The notes under the pieces were generated by a model, which saw only the letters and a program-made list of their open reading frames with translations, was not told the DNA's origin and searched no databases. This document shows positions 1 through 7,003 of a stretch of DNA of 14,140 nucleotides, one piece after another. Each line of letters starts with the position of its first letter. Position 1 is the first letter of the stretch. Source of the stretch: an uncultured Rubellimicrobium sp. (GTDB lineage: Bacteria; Pseudomonadota; Alphaproteobacteria; Rhodobacterales; Rhodobacteraceae); the NCBI GenBank assembly GCA_902805995.1, contig CADCUU010000253.1, positions 1 to 14,140 on the forward strand, read 5' to 3'. A program made the position numbers and the translations under genes.

Positions 1-724
1 CAAGGGCGCGCCGGGCGACGGCCTCGGACAGGACGGGGGCGGGGGAGTAGGCGCCCATGCCGCCGGTGTTGGGGCCGGTGTCGCCCTCGCCCACGCGCTT
101 GTGGTCCTGGGCGGTGCCGATGGGAAGCATCTCCTCCCCGTCGCAAAGGATGAAGAACGACGCTTCCTCGCCGGTCAGGCACTCCTCGATCACGACGCTG
201 CCCTGGCCATCGGCGAAGACGGCATCGAGCGCGGCCAGCGCCTCGTCCACCGTCGCGGCGACGGTCACGCCCTTGCCCGCCGCAAGGCCGTCGGCCTTGA
301 CGACGATGGGCGCGCCCTCGGCCTCGACATGGGCGCGGGCGGAGGCGAGGTCATCGAAGCGGGCGTAGCGGGCCGTGGGCGCGCCGCAGGCGTCGCAGAC
401 CGCCTTGGTGAAGGCCTTTGACGCTTCCAGCATCGCCGCTTCGCGCGAGGGGCCGAAGACCAGAACCCCGGCCTCGCGCAGACGGTCGGCCACGCCTGCG
501 GCGAGCGGCGCCTCGGGCCCCACGATCACGAGGTCCACCGCGTTCTCTCCGCAGAAGGCCGCGACCGCGTCGCCGTCCAGGATGTCGAGGGCCGCGCATT
601 CCGCGATCTGGGCGATGCCGGGATTGCCCGGCGCGGCGATCAGCCGGTCGCATTTCGGGTTCTGCTTCACGGCCCAGGCCAGCGCATGTTCGCGGCCCCC
701 GCCGCCCAGGATCAGGATGTTCAT
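1..724 (-). CDS. purD: Phosphoribosylamine-glycine ligase (GAR synthetase), 5' part only
   Basis: This enzyme joins glycine to 5-phosphoribosylamine using ATP, the second step of de novo purine synthesis, in the cytoplasm. The visible 241 codons start with MNILILGGGGREHAL, the glycine-rich N-terminal signature of PurD, followed by GPEAPLAAGVADRL and GPSREAAMLEASKAFTK, which lead into the ATP-grasp domain (VVKADGLAAGKGV, then an acidic stretch, then GPNTGGMGAYSPAP). The rest of the ATP-grasp and C-terminal domains lies beyond the left edge of the window. The ATG at 724-722 is chosen because it directly precedes the glycine-rich loop; the ribosome binding site is weak (GGGG about 6 bases upstream). 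The gene is divergent from xseA across 72 bp, so the two probably have back-to-back promoters. Identification is firm from several family motifs. Confidence 0.96.
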   Translation of the reverse strand, partial: MNILILGGGGREHALAWAVKQNPKCDRLIAAPGNPGIAQIAECAALDILDGDAVAAFCGENAVDLVIVGPEAPLAAGVADRLREAGVLVFGPSREAAMLEASKAFTKAVCDACGAPTARYARFDDLASARAHVEAEGAPIVVKADGLAAGKGVTVAATVDEALAALDAVFADGQGSVVIEECLTGEEASFFILCDGEEMLPIGTAQDHKRVGEGDTGPNTGGMGAYSPAPVLSEAVARRAL

Positions 725-796
725 GCGCGCCCCATGGCTTGGCCTCGTTCGCGGGGCGTTCTAGGGTGCTCCCTCGGACCGCACAAGGACGCCCGG

Positions 797-2479
797 ATGG
801 ACCTCCTCGACGACGACGACGCGCCCCCGCGCCGTTCCAACACGCCCGAGTTCACGGTGTCCGAGATCTCGGGCGCGGTGAAGCGCATGGTGGAGGGGGA
901 GTTCGCCGCCGTCCGCGTCCGGGGGGAGATCGGGCGCGTGTCGCGGCCCGCCTCCGGGCACCTGTACTTCGACCTCAAGGACGGGAACTCCGTCCTCGCC
1001 GCCGTCGCCTGGAAGGGGCAGGCCGCGCGGCTGACCGCCCGGCCTGAGGAAGGGCTGGAGATGGTGGCCGTGGGGCGGCTCACGACGTTTCCGGGTCAGT
1101 CCAAGTACCAGATGATCGTGGACGACCTCGTGCCCGCCGGGGCCGGGGCGCTGATGGCGCAGCTGGAGGCGCGCCGGAAGAAGCTCGCGGGGGAGGGGCT
1201 CTTCGACGCCGACCGCAAGAAGCCGATCCCTTTCCTGCCCGACGTGATCGGGGTCGTGACCTCGCCTTCGGGCGCGGTGATCCGCGACATCCTCCACCGC
1301 CTGCGGGACCGATTTCCCCGGACGGTGCTCGTCTGGCCCGTGGCCGTGCAGGGGCAGGCCTGCGCGCCCGAGGTCGCCCGCGCGGTCATGGGGTTCAACG
1401 CGCTGCCCCTGGGCGGGCCGATCCCGCGCCCCGACCTGCTGATCGTCGCGCGCGGCGGCGGCTCCATCGAGGATCTGTGGGGCTTCAACGAAGAGGCCGT
1501 GGTACGCGCCGTCGCGGGGTCGCGCATTCCCGTCATCTCTGCCGTGGGGCACGAGACGGACACGACGCTCTGCGACTTCGCCGCCGACCTGCGCGCGCCC
1601 ACGCCCACTGCGGCGGCCGAGATGGCGGTCCCGGTCCGCGGCGAGCTTGTGGAGCGGACGGCGATGCTGGGCGCGCGGGCGTCCCGTGCGCTGCGTCAGG
1701 GCGTGGGCCTGCGGCGTCAACGGTTGGGCGACCTCGCGCGTGCCCTTCCCCGGGGCGACGTGATCGTGGCGCAGGCCCAGCAACGGCTGGACTTCCTGGG
1801 CGACCGTCTGCCCCGTGCGCTCCGCAGCGTGACCGAGAGGCGGCGGGTGCAGCTGGCCGACCTGCGGATCGGGACGGGCGTGCTCACCCGCGCGGTCCGG
1901 GATGGCCGCCGCCGTCTGGGGGAGGCCGAGCGGAGCCTTGACCCCGCGCTGGGCCAGCGGATCGAGGACAGGTCGCGCCGGCTTGCGGACCTGTCGCGGC
2001 GGCTCGACCTTGGGGCGGGGCGGGCGCTGGTGGGCCCGGCGGCCCGGTTCGCGGCGACCGCGCCCCGGCTCGACCCGCTGTTCCTGCAGCGCCGCCGGGA
2101 CAAGGCCGAGCGGCTGTCCTTCTGGACGCCCCGCCTCGCCCCCGCCGTGCGCCGTCCGCTGATGGAAGCGGGCGAGGACTTCGCCCGCGTCGCGCGCCTT
2201 GTCACGCCCGACCTGCCGCTGGCCCGCATCGCGCGGCTGCGCGACGTACTGGCGGGGCTCGACCGGGTGAACGAATCGCTGAGCTACCGCAAGACGCTGG
2301 AGCGCGGGTTTGCCGTAGTCCGGGCCGATGGAGAGGTCGTCACCACGGCGGAGGCCGCGTCCCGCGCGTCGTCGCTGGAGATCGAATTCGCCGATGGCCG
2401 CCACGCCGTGGGCCAGCGCCCCTCCGCCCCCAAGCGGAAGGCCACGGAGCCCCCGCCCGAACAGGGCAGCCTGCTTTAG
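797..2479 (+). CDS. xseA: Exodeoxyribonuclease VII large subunit
   Basis: This is the catalytic large subunit of exonuclease VII, which with XseB degrades single-stranded DNA from both ends in the cytoplasm. The 560-residue product has an N-terminal OB-fold (about 20-115), then the catalytic domain with GVVTSPSGAVIRDILHRLRDRFP-type sequence near 152-174, ARGGGSIEDLWGFNEE (218-233) and AVGHETDTTLCDFAADLRAP (249-268). A long arginine-rich helical region (about 290-500) follows, and a typical C-terminal segment with LSYRKTLERGFAVVR. E. coli XseA has 456 residues, so the helical arm here is expanded. The ATG at 797 is chosen because it has AAGGA eight bases upstream (785-789) and starts just before the OB-fold; an in-frame ATG at 686 would run into the purD coding region. 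No xseB is seen in the window. The stop lies one base from the stop of a converging gene. Confidence 0.96.
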   Translation: MDLLDDDDAPPRRSNTPEFTVSEISGAVKRMVEGEFAAVRVRGEIGRVSRPASGHLYFDLKDGNSVLAAVAWKGQAARLTARPEEGLEMVAVGRLTTFPGQSKYQMIVDDLVPAGAGALMAQLEARRKKLAGEGLFDADRKKPIPFLPDVIGVVTSPSGAVIRDILHRLRDRFPRTVLVWPVAVQGQACAPEVARAVMGFNALPLGGPIPRPDLLIVARGGGSIEDLWGFNEEAVVRAVAGSRIPVISAVGHETDTTLCDFAADLRAPTPTAAAEMAVPVRGELVERTAMLGARASRALRQGVGLRRQRLGDLARALPRGDVIVAQAQQRLDFLGDRLPRALRSVTERRRVQLADLRIGTGVLTRAVRDGRRRLGEAERSLDPALGQRIEDRSRRLADLSRRLDLGAGRALVGPAARFAATAPRLDPLFLQRRRDKAERLSFWTPRLAPAVRRPLMEAGEDFARVARLVTPDLPLARIARLRDVLAGLDRVNESLSYRKTLERGFAVVRADGEVVTTAEAASRASSLEIEFADGRHAVGQRPSAPKRKATEPPPEQGSLL

Positions 2480-2480
2480 G

Positions 2481-2897
2481 TCAGGCCCCGAGCCAGTCGC
2501 AACTGAGGCCCGCGAGGTCCGGCGCTGCGTCTGTGGAGAGTTCTGGGTCACTGCCGTCTAGGGCGGTGGACAGGATGGCCTCGCCGTCCCGGTAGAACAG
2601 GAAGCAGAAGGGGCCGCTGCCGTCCTCGTAGGAAAAGCAGACCTGCGGGGCGTCGGACGTGCCGTCAGGGAACCAGCGCCCCTTCAGGCACTCCCCGTCA
2701 AGGCGCATCCAGGTCACGCGGCGTCCGGGCTCGAAGCGCTCCACGCCCCAGACCTCTCCACCCTCGGGCGCGTAGGTGAGCGTCCGGCCCTCCACCAGCG
2801 CCTCGAACTCCTCGGGGCCGAGGGGGATCCAGTCGCCGCCCGGCACTTCGGCCATGGCAGGGGTAGCGAGGAGCAGCAGAAGGGCCGCAACCCTCAA
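2481..2897 (-). CDS. Small exported four-cysteine protein, downstream paralog of a tandem pair
   Basis: I do not recognise a named family. The 138-residue product begins with a hydrophobic signal peptide (RVAALLLLLATPAMA, probable cleavage after AMA at about residue 16), so it is likely periplasmic. It contains the core EEFEALVEGRTLTY (29-42), then GRRVTW (58-63), and four cysteines at 70, 87, 98 and 133 that could form disulfides. It is clearly a paralog of the gene just upstream: 23 of 35 residues match over the EEFE...RRVTW stretch and all four cysteines line up. The start is read as TTG at 2897-2895, overlapping the TGA of the upstream gene as TTGA. That choice keeps the whole signal peptide and fits translational coupling; the first in-frame ATG would begin inside the signal peptide cleavage site. 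Converges on xseA with almost no gap. Confidence 0.85.
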   Translation of the reverse strand: MRVAALLLLLATPAMAEVPGGDWIPLGPEEFEALVEGRTLTYAPEGGEVWGVERFEPGRRVTWMRLDGECLKGRWFPDGTSDAPQVCFSYEDGSGPFCFLFYRDGEAILSTALDGSDPELSTDAAPDLAGLSCDWLGA

Positions 2898-3295
2898 ACG
2901 CCGACCCCGCCGCAGACGAGGCCCGCATCCTCCTCGATCAGTTCGTAGAGCACGGTCGACCCGCCGTCGTTCAGGAACTCGGCCCGCAGCCCCTCGCCCT
3001 CGCGGAAGAAGCGCCAGCATTGCGGCTCCGGGTCGTCCACGTAGACGAAGCAGATGGCGGGGGAGTCGGCAGGCCCCTCGGGGTACCACGTGCCTTCGAG
3101 GCATTGGTCCGTGCCGAGGAAAGCCCAGGTGACGCGGCGGTTCGGGCGGTATAGCTCGATTCCGTAGGCGGGGTCGCCCTCCGCGCCGTAGGTGAGGGTC
3201 CGGCCCTCGACCAGTTCCTCGAACTCCTCGGCCGTGACCGGGTCCTGGGCGGCGGCGGGAGTGGCGAGGAGAAAGAGAAGGAGAAGCGCGCGCAT
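2894..3295 (-). CDS. Small exported four-cysteine protein, upstream paralog of a tandem pair
   Basis: The product is 133 residues and has no function I can name. It starts with a clear signal peptide (MRALLLLFLLATPAAAQ, probable cleavage after AAA near residue 16), placing it in the periplasm. The mature part carries EEFEELVEGRTLTY (23-36), RRVTW (53-57), CLEGTWYPEG (65-74), ICFVYVDD (81-88) and cysteines at 65, 82, 93 and 128, the same spacing pattern as its downstream paralog. The ATG at 3295-3293 is the only start that gives a complete signal peptide; its ribosome binding site is weak. The gene is divergent from ftsY over 120 bp, and its stop codon overlaps the TTG start of the second copy, so the two are one transcription unit. 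The acidic mature domain with tryptophans and paired cysteines suggests a small disulfide-bonded beta fold, which is inference. Confidence 0.87.
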   Translation of the reverse strand: MRALLLLFLLATPAAAQDPVTAEEFEELVEGRTLTYGAEGDPAYGIELYRPNRRVTWAFLGTDQCLEGTWYPEGPADSPAICFVYVDDPEPQCWRFFREGEGLRAEFLNDGGSTVLYELIEEDAGLVCGGVGV

Positions 3296-3415
3296 GGGGG
3301 GGAGCCTGCCAGAGCCGCGCCCCTCGCGCCAGCCCCGCCGAAACAGACCGACATCCTTGCCTTTGCAAGCCCCGCGCAAAGGATTACCTGACGGGGACGC
3401 AATGTTGGGGTTCCC

Positions 3416-4492
3416 ATGTCCTTCTTCGGCAAGCTCAAGGACCGTCTCTTCAAGAGCTCCTCCAAGCTCGACGAGGGGCTTGAGGCCATCGTCGCCGAAG
3501 GCGGGGACGCGCCAGCCGAAACGCAGGCCCCCGCCGCGCCGGACCCGGTCCCCTCCCTCGTGACGCCCGCGCCGGTTCCGCCGCCCGTGGAGGCGCCCGC
3601 TGCTGCGCGTCCGGGCCTGCTCGGCCGCCTGTTCGGACGGGAGGAGGTCGAGGTCCCGCGCCGGACGCTCGATGACGCGATGCTGGAGCAGATCGAGGAC
3701 CTTCTCGTCGCCTCCGACATGGGGGTGGAGACGGCGCTGCGCGTGACCGCCAACCTCGCCGAGGGGCGCATGGGCCGCCGCCTGTCCGTGCCGGAGATCA
3801 AGGACATCCTGGCGCAGGAGGTCGCGCGGATCATGGAAAGCGTGGCCCGCCCCATGCCGCTCTTCCCGAACAAGCCGCAGGTGGTGCTGGTCGTGGGCGT
3901 CAACGGGTCGGGCAAGACGACGACCATCGGCAAGCTCGCCTCCCAGTTCCGCGCGGCTGGCAAGACCGTCGTGATCGCTGCGGGGGACACGTTCCGCGCC
4001 GCGGCGGTGGAGCAGCTTCAGGTCTGGGGGCAGCGGGCGGGCGTGCCGGTGCTGACCGCCGCGCAGGGGTCGGACCCGGCCTCGCTGGCCTATGAGGCTA
4101 TGGAGCGGGCGGCGCGGGACGGGGCGGACCTCCTCCTCATCGACACGGCGGGCCGGCTCCAGAACCGGCAGGACCTCATGGAGGAGCTGGCCAAGATCGT
4201 CCGCGTGATCCGCAAGAAGGACCCCACGGCGCCGCACAACACGCTTCTGGTGCTGGATGCGACCACGGGCCAGAACGCGCTGAGCCAGGTGGAGATCTTC
4301 CGCAGGATCGCCGACGTGACGGGCCTCGTGATGACCAAGCTTGACGGGACCGCGAAGGGCGGCGTGCTGGTGGCGCTTGCGGACAAGTTCGGCCTGCCGA
4401 TCCATGCCATCGGCGTGGGCGAGCAGATCGACGACCTTCAGCCCTTCGACCCGGAGGACTTTGCCCGGGCGCTGACTGGGGCGTTCGTCTGA
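3416..4492 (+). CDS. ftsY: Signal recognition particle receptor FtsY
   Basis: FtsY is the SRP receptor GTPase that docks ribosome-nascent chain-SRP complexes at the inner membrane and hands them to SecYEG. The 358-residue protein has a short, acidic and proline/alanine-rich A region (about 15-80), then the NG domain. The helical N part covers about 80-150. The GTPase motifs are GVNGSGKTTT (161-170), DTFRAAAVEQ (191-200), DTAGR (243-247), TKLDG (307-311) and GVGEQIDDLQPF (333-344). Length and motif order are normal for alphaproteobacterial FtsY, with no truncation. The ATG at 3416 is chosen because it gives the typical amphipathic start MSFFGKLKDRLFKSS; the upstream sequence has only a loose GGGG-type ribosome binding site. 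Its promoter should lie in the 120-bp divergent gap shared with the exported paralog pair. Confidence 0.98.
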   Translation: MSFFGKLKDRLFKSSSKLDEGLEAIVAEGGDAPAETQAPAAPDPVPSLVTPAPVPPPVEAPAAARPGLLGRLFGREEVEVPRRTLDDAMLEQIEDLLVASDMGVETALRVTANLAEGRMGRRLSVPEIKDILAQEVARIMESVARPMPLFPNKPQVVLVVGVNGSGKTTTIGKLASQFRAAGKTVVIAAGDTFRAAAVEQLQVWGQRAGVPVLTAAQGSDPASLAYEAMERAARDGADLLLIDTAGRLQNRQDLMEELAKIVRVIRKKDPTAPHNTLLVLDATTGQNALSQVEIFRRIADVTGLVMTKLDGTAKGGVLVALADKFGLPIHAIGVGEQIDDLQPFDPEDFARALTGAFV

Positions 4493-4512
4493 AGGCACCC
4501 GCTAGGGCGCAT

Positions 4513-4527
4513 CGGGGCGGCACCCCG
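4513..4527 (+). terminator. Weak hairpin after ftsY, possible terminator
   Basis: Twenty bases after the ftsY stop, CGGGG (4513-4517) can pair with CCCCG (4523-4527) around a five-base loop. There is no T run after it, so any terminator role is doubtful. The 69-bp gap between ftsY and the converging MgtC-type gene contains no better candidate. Confidence 0.2.
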
Positions 4528-4561
4528 GTCATAGGGTTCGCCGGAGGCCGGTGGTAGGGAG

Positions 4562-5059
4562 TCAATCCCCCGGATCGCCCTTGTCACCCGGCTTTTCCAT
4601 CGCGCTCACGAGCAGCAGCACCAGCAGCACCATCCCCGTCGCCAGCGCCGCGAGGGGGATCTGCCCCGCGCCCACCGCGAGCCCGATCGCCCCGGTGAGC
4701 CAGAGCGAGGCCCCCGTGGTGACGTTCTGCACCTTGCCGCCCGAGGTGAAGATGATCCCGGCCACAAGGAACGCGACCCCCGCCGTCACCGCCTCGATCA
4801 GGTGGAGAGGATCGGCCCGCATCTCCCCGTCAGTCCCAACGAAGTCGATGTTCACCATCTCCCGGCCCACGATCACGTAAAGACAGGCGGCGAGGGACAC
4901 GAGCATGTGCGTCCGCAGGCCCGCGGGCCGCTGGCGCCATTCCCTTTCGGCCCCGATCACCCCAGCGAGGATCAGCGATGCGAGGATGCGCACGAGCGCG
5001 ACCCCAAACGGCACGGTCTGGAAGGTTCCTGTCAGTTCCTGGGCAATCACGTCGCGCAT
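4562..5059 (-). CDS. Short MgtC/SapB-family inner membrane protein
   Basis: The 165-residue product matches the MgtC/SapB membrane domain. GAEREWRQRPAGLRTHMLVS (36-55) corresponds to the family signature after the first helix, and AGVAFLVAGIIF (93-104) with NVTTGASLWLTGAIGLAVGAG corresponds to the third and fourth helix region. About five membrane segments are predicted by eye (19-36, 50-66, 86-105, 116-132, 134-153). It ends soon after the last helix, so it lacks the soluble C-terminal domain of classical MgtC. Family members have been linked to growth under low magnesium and to effects on the F-type ATPase; which applies here is unknown. The ATG at 5059-5057 is chosen because GGAG lies six bases upstream, rather than a longer start 13 codons earlier. 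It runs opposite to its neighbours ftsY and yciB. Confidence 0.88.
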   Translation of the reverse strand: MRDVIAQELTGTFQTVPFGVALVRILASLILAGVIGAEREWRQRPAGLRTHMLVSLAACLYVIVGREMVNIDFVGTDGEMRADPLHLIEAVTAGVAFLVAGIIFTSGGKVQNVTTGASLWLTGAIGLAVGAGQIPLAALATGMVLLVLLLVSAMEKPGDKGDPGD

Positions 5060-5102
5060 CGTCACTCCATCTTGTCGTTCGGGTCCTTGTGCCCACACCC
5101 AT

Positions 5103-5131
5103 AGGCGGCCAGACTGATCGGGCCGCCTTTG
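5103..5131 (+). terminator. Perfect 8-bp GC-rich hairpin with a short T tract, between divergent genes
   Basis: AGGCGGCC (5103-5110) is an exact inverted match to GGCCGCCT (5121-5128) around a ten-base loop, and the + strand continues TTGT. It looks like an intrinsic terminator for rightward transcription, although no + strand gene ends here. It lies 35 bp before yciB and 44 bp from the start of the MgtC-type gene. The T tract is short, so the terminator role is moderate in confidence. Confidence 0.5.
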
Positions 5132-5165
5132 TCCGTGGCTGTCATGGAGCCTTCACAAAACTGTC

Positions 5166-5771
5166 ATGAGCGCCAGACCCGTCAACCCCGTCCTCAAGCA
5201 GGTGCTCGAACTCGGGCCCACGCTCCTGTTCTTCCTCGTCTATCTCCGCCTCAAGGAGAGGACCTTCGTCCTCGGGGGGGCGGAATATTCAGGCTTCATC
5301 ATCGCCACGCTCATCTTCGTGCCGGTGCTGCTGGCCGCGATGGGCGTGCTCTGGTTGCTCACGGGGAAGCTCTCGCGGATGCAGGTCTTCACCGCCCTCA
5401 TGGTGGTGGTGTTCGGGGGCCTGACCGCGTGGTTCAACGACGAGAGCTTCTTCAAGATGAAGACGACCATCGTCTACGGGATCTTCACGATCATCCTCGG
5501 GGCGGGGTTGCTGAGGGGGGGGTCCCCGCTCGAATGGGTGATGGGGGAGCTTCTGCCCATGAAGCACGAAGGCTGGATGATCCTCACCCGAAGGCTCACG
5601 CTGCTCTTCGCCGTGCTGGCCGTCGCCAACGAGGTCATCTGGCGCACCCAGTCGACGGAGCTATGGGTCACCCTGGAAACATTTGCCTTTCCAGGGGTGA
5701 CCATGGTGTTCCTCTGGGTCCAGATCGTCGCCCTTCAGCGTTTCCTGATCCAGGACGAAGCCACGGAGTGA
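5166..5771 (+). CDS. yciB: Inner membrane-spanning protein YciB (septation protein A)
   Basis: YciB (also called IspZ) is an integral inner membrane protein linked to septation and envelope synthesis; its molecular role is not settled. The 201-residue product carries the family signatures: LGPTLLFFLVYLRL near residues 16-29, VVVFGGLTAWFNDESFFKMK followed by TTIVYGIF in the middle, then EGWMILTRRLTLLFAVLAVANEVIW and RTQSTELWV. About five hydrophobic segments can be seen. E. coli YciB has 179 residues, and the extra length here is at the N-terminus and in the loops. The ATG at 5166 is chosen for the short hydrophilic lead before the first helix; no good ribosome binding site precedes it. The gene converges with the PilZ gene, with seven bases between the stops. 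Nearness to ftsY suggests an ancestral ftsY-yciB order, now separated by the MgtC-type gene. Confidence 0.94.
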   Translation: MSARPVNPVLKQVLELGPTLLFFLVYLRLKERTFVLGGAEYSGFIIATLIFVPVLLAAMGVLWLLTGKLSRMQVFTALMVVVFGGLTAWFNDESFFKMKTTIVYGIFTIILGAGLLRGGSPLEWVMGELLPMKHEGWMILTRRLTLLFAVLAVANEVIWRTQSTELWVTLETFAFPGVTMVFLWVQIVALQRFLIQDEATE

Positions 5772-5778
5772 CCCCGGC

Positions 5779-6108
5779 TCAGGCCAGTTCGCGGAAGCGC
5801 TGGGGGCCGCCCTGGACCCAGCCGCCGATCCCCTGGCGGCCCTGGCCGCGAAGCCCGGCCAATTCGGCCTGCGACAGGGGCGGGGTGAAGCGGACGCCCG
5901 ACTGAAGGTCGTCCGACCAGACCACCCGCGCCCGGAACCGCGCGCCCTGGTAGCCGAACTCGACCAGCGAGTCGCGCACGAGACGGTCGGCCCCTTCGAT
6001 CTTGGCGCCCGTCGTGCTGATGTTGAGGAAGCGGACGCGATGCGTCACGCCCCCCGACAAAAGGACGAGGTCGGTGTCGGAGGGGAAACGTAACTCACGG
6101 TGGCGCAT
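5779..6108 (-). CDS. Short PilZ-domain protein
   Basis: This 109-residue protein is essentially a lone PilZ domain, a family that often binds cyclic di-GMP and changes partner activity. The second binding motif is intact as NISTTG (29-34), and the later VVWSDDLQSGVRF matches the end of the beta-barrel. The first motif, normally RxxxR, reads HRELR (3-7), with His where the first Arg is expected, so nucleotide binding may be weak or lost. The ATG at 6108-6106 has AGAGGA four bases upstream, and there is no in-frame start further upstream that would supply an extra Arg. It is the last gene of a leftward run, 94 bp after the YfcG-like gene. That gap holds an unusually AT-rich patch (6150-6190), which may contain its own promoter. 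No enzymatic domain is fused to it. Confidence 0.82.
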   Translation of the reverse strand: MRHRELRFPSDTDLVLLSGGVTHRVRFLNISTTGAKIEGADRLVRDSLVEFGYQGARFRARVVWSDDLQSGVRFTPPLSQAELAGLRGQGRQGIGGWVQGGPQRFRELA

Positions 6109-6202
6109 GGGGTCCTCTGGGGCTGCGGAGAGGTCGGCAGGCTAGCCCCAAAGAATTAAGATTTCGGAAACGTCTCCATTTGTAGGTAGTATCCGGCGGG
6201 TC

Positions 6203-6907
6203 CTAGCGCCGGCCGAACAGCGTCTCGCGCTCTTTGTCGTTCATCTTTCCGGTGCTGCGCCGGTCGGCGGCGACAACCATGCCGCGCTGAACCCCGGGCC
6301 GGGCCGCGCAGGCCTCAAGCCACCGCGCCATGTGCGGCTTGTCGTCGAGTGTCTGCTCCTGCCGCTCCCACCCGGCCGTCCAGGGGTAGATCGCCATGTC
6401 AGCGATGGAGAAATCACCCGCGACGAATGCGCCCGTCTGCGCGAGCTGCCGGTCGAGCACGCCGTAAAGCCGCCCGACCTCTCGCCGGTAGCGATCCTGC
6501 GCATAAGGAAGGACCTGCGGCGGGTCCATCTGCGGCGCGTAGTGCAGGAAGTGGTGCGCCTGCCCGGCCATGGGCCCCACGCCGCCCATCTGCCACATGA
6601 GCCACTGGTCCACGGCGATCCGCTCCCGCTCGGTCCGGCCGCAGAAGGTCCCGGTCTTGCGGGCGAGGTACTGGAGGATCGCTCCCGATTCGAAGATGGC
6701 GACCGGTGCCCCGTCCGGCCCCTCCGGGTCCACGATCGCGGGCATCCGGTTGTTGGGCGCGATCGCAAGGAACTCGGGCCGGAACTGCTCGCCCGCGCCG
6801 ATATCCACGAGCTTAACCTCGTAGGGCAGGCCCATCTCCTCTAGGGCGATGGTGATCTTGTGGCCGTTGGGCGTGGGCCAGTAATGCAGCTCGATGGGGG
6901 CGGCCAT
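6203..6907 (-). CDS. yfcG: Nu-class glutathione transferase / disulfide-bond oxidoreductase, YfcG-like
   Basis: YfcG-type proteins are glutathione transferase-fold enzymes that mainly reduce disulfides using glutathione. The 234-residue product has the thioredoxin-like N-terminal domain (about 4-88) with WPTPNGHKITIALEEMGLPY, FRPEFLAIAPNNRMPAIVD and IFESGAILQYLARKTG. The helical domain follows with WQMGGVGPMAGQAHHF and FSIADMAIYPW. These stretches align closely with remembered E. coli YfcG, including the Thr12 and Asn14 positions that contact glutathione in that subgroup. The ATG at 6907-6905 is chosen because AAAGGA lies eight bases upstream and the protein then begins just before the first beta strand; an upstream in-frame ATG would add 23 non-homologous residues. 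It lies between the small membrane gene and the PilZ gene on the same strand. The assignment to the YfcG/YghU group is firm; the physiological substrate is not known. Confidence 0.93.
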   Translation of the reverse strand: MAAPIELHYWPTPNGHKITIALEEMGLPYEVKLVDIGAGEQFRPEFLAIAPNNRMPAIVDPEGPDGAPVAIFESGAILQYLARKTGTFCGRTERERIAVDQWLMWQMGGVGPMAGQAHHFLHYAPQMDPPQVLPYAQDRYRREVGRLYGVLDRQLAQTGAFVAGDFSIADMAIYPWTAGWERQEQTLDDKPHMARWLEACAARPGVQRGMVVAADRRSTGKMNDKERETLFGRR

Positions 6908-6966
6908 GCGCGTGTCCTTTCCTCGGGTCCCGCCAAGGATGGCCGGGGATCGCGCCGTGGCAAGGG

Positions 6967-7003
6967 CCCCCGTCAAGGACCCCCGTCAAGGAGGCCCGTC
7001 AGG
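6967..7003. repeat. Two exact 13-bp tandem repeats plus a degenerate third
   Basis: CCCCCGTCAAGGA occurs at 6967-6979 and again at 6980-6992, followed by a shorter relative GGCCCGTCAGG (6993-7003). The third copy contains the stop codon of the small membrane gene. This is probably a replication-slippage repeat; no binding function is implied. Confidence 0.75.

Noticed and set aside
686..796. Upstream in-frame ATG extending XseA by 37 residues
   Set aside because: The extension overlaps the start of purD on the other strand, has no homology-like features, and the ATG at 797 has a good AAGGA site.
761..2551. Long minus-strand open frame of nearly 600 codons opposite xseA
   Set aside because: The composition is that of an antisense shadow. 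The + strand encodes clear XseA motifs over the same stretch.
3353..3369. CTTGC-CTTT-GCAAG inverted repeat in the gap before ftsY as an operator
   Set aside because: The five-base arms are too short to claim a site without comparison to relatives.
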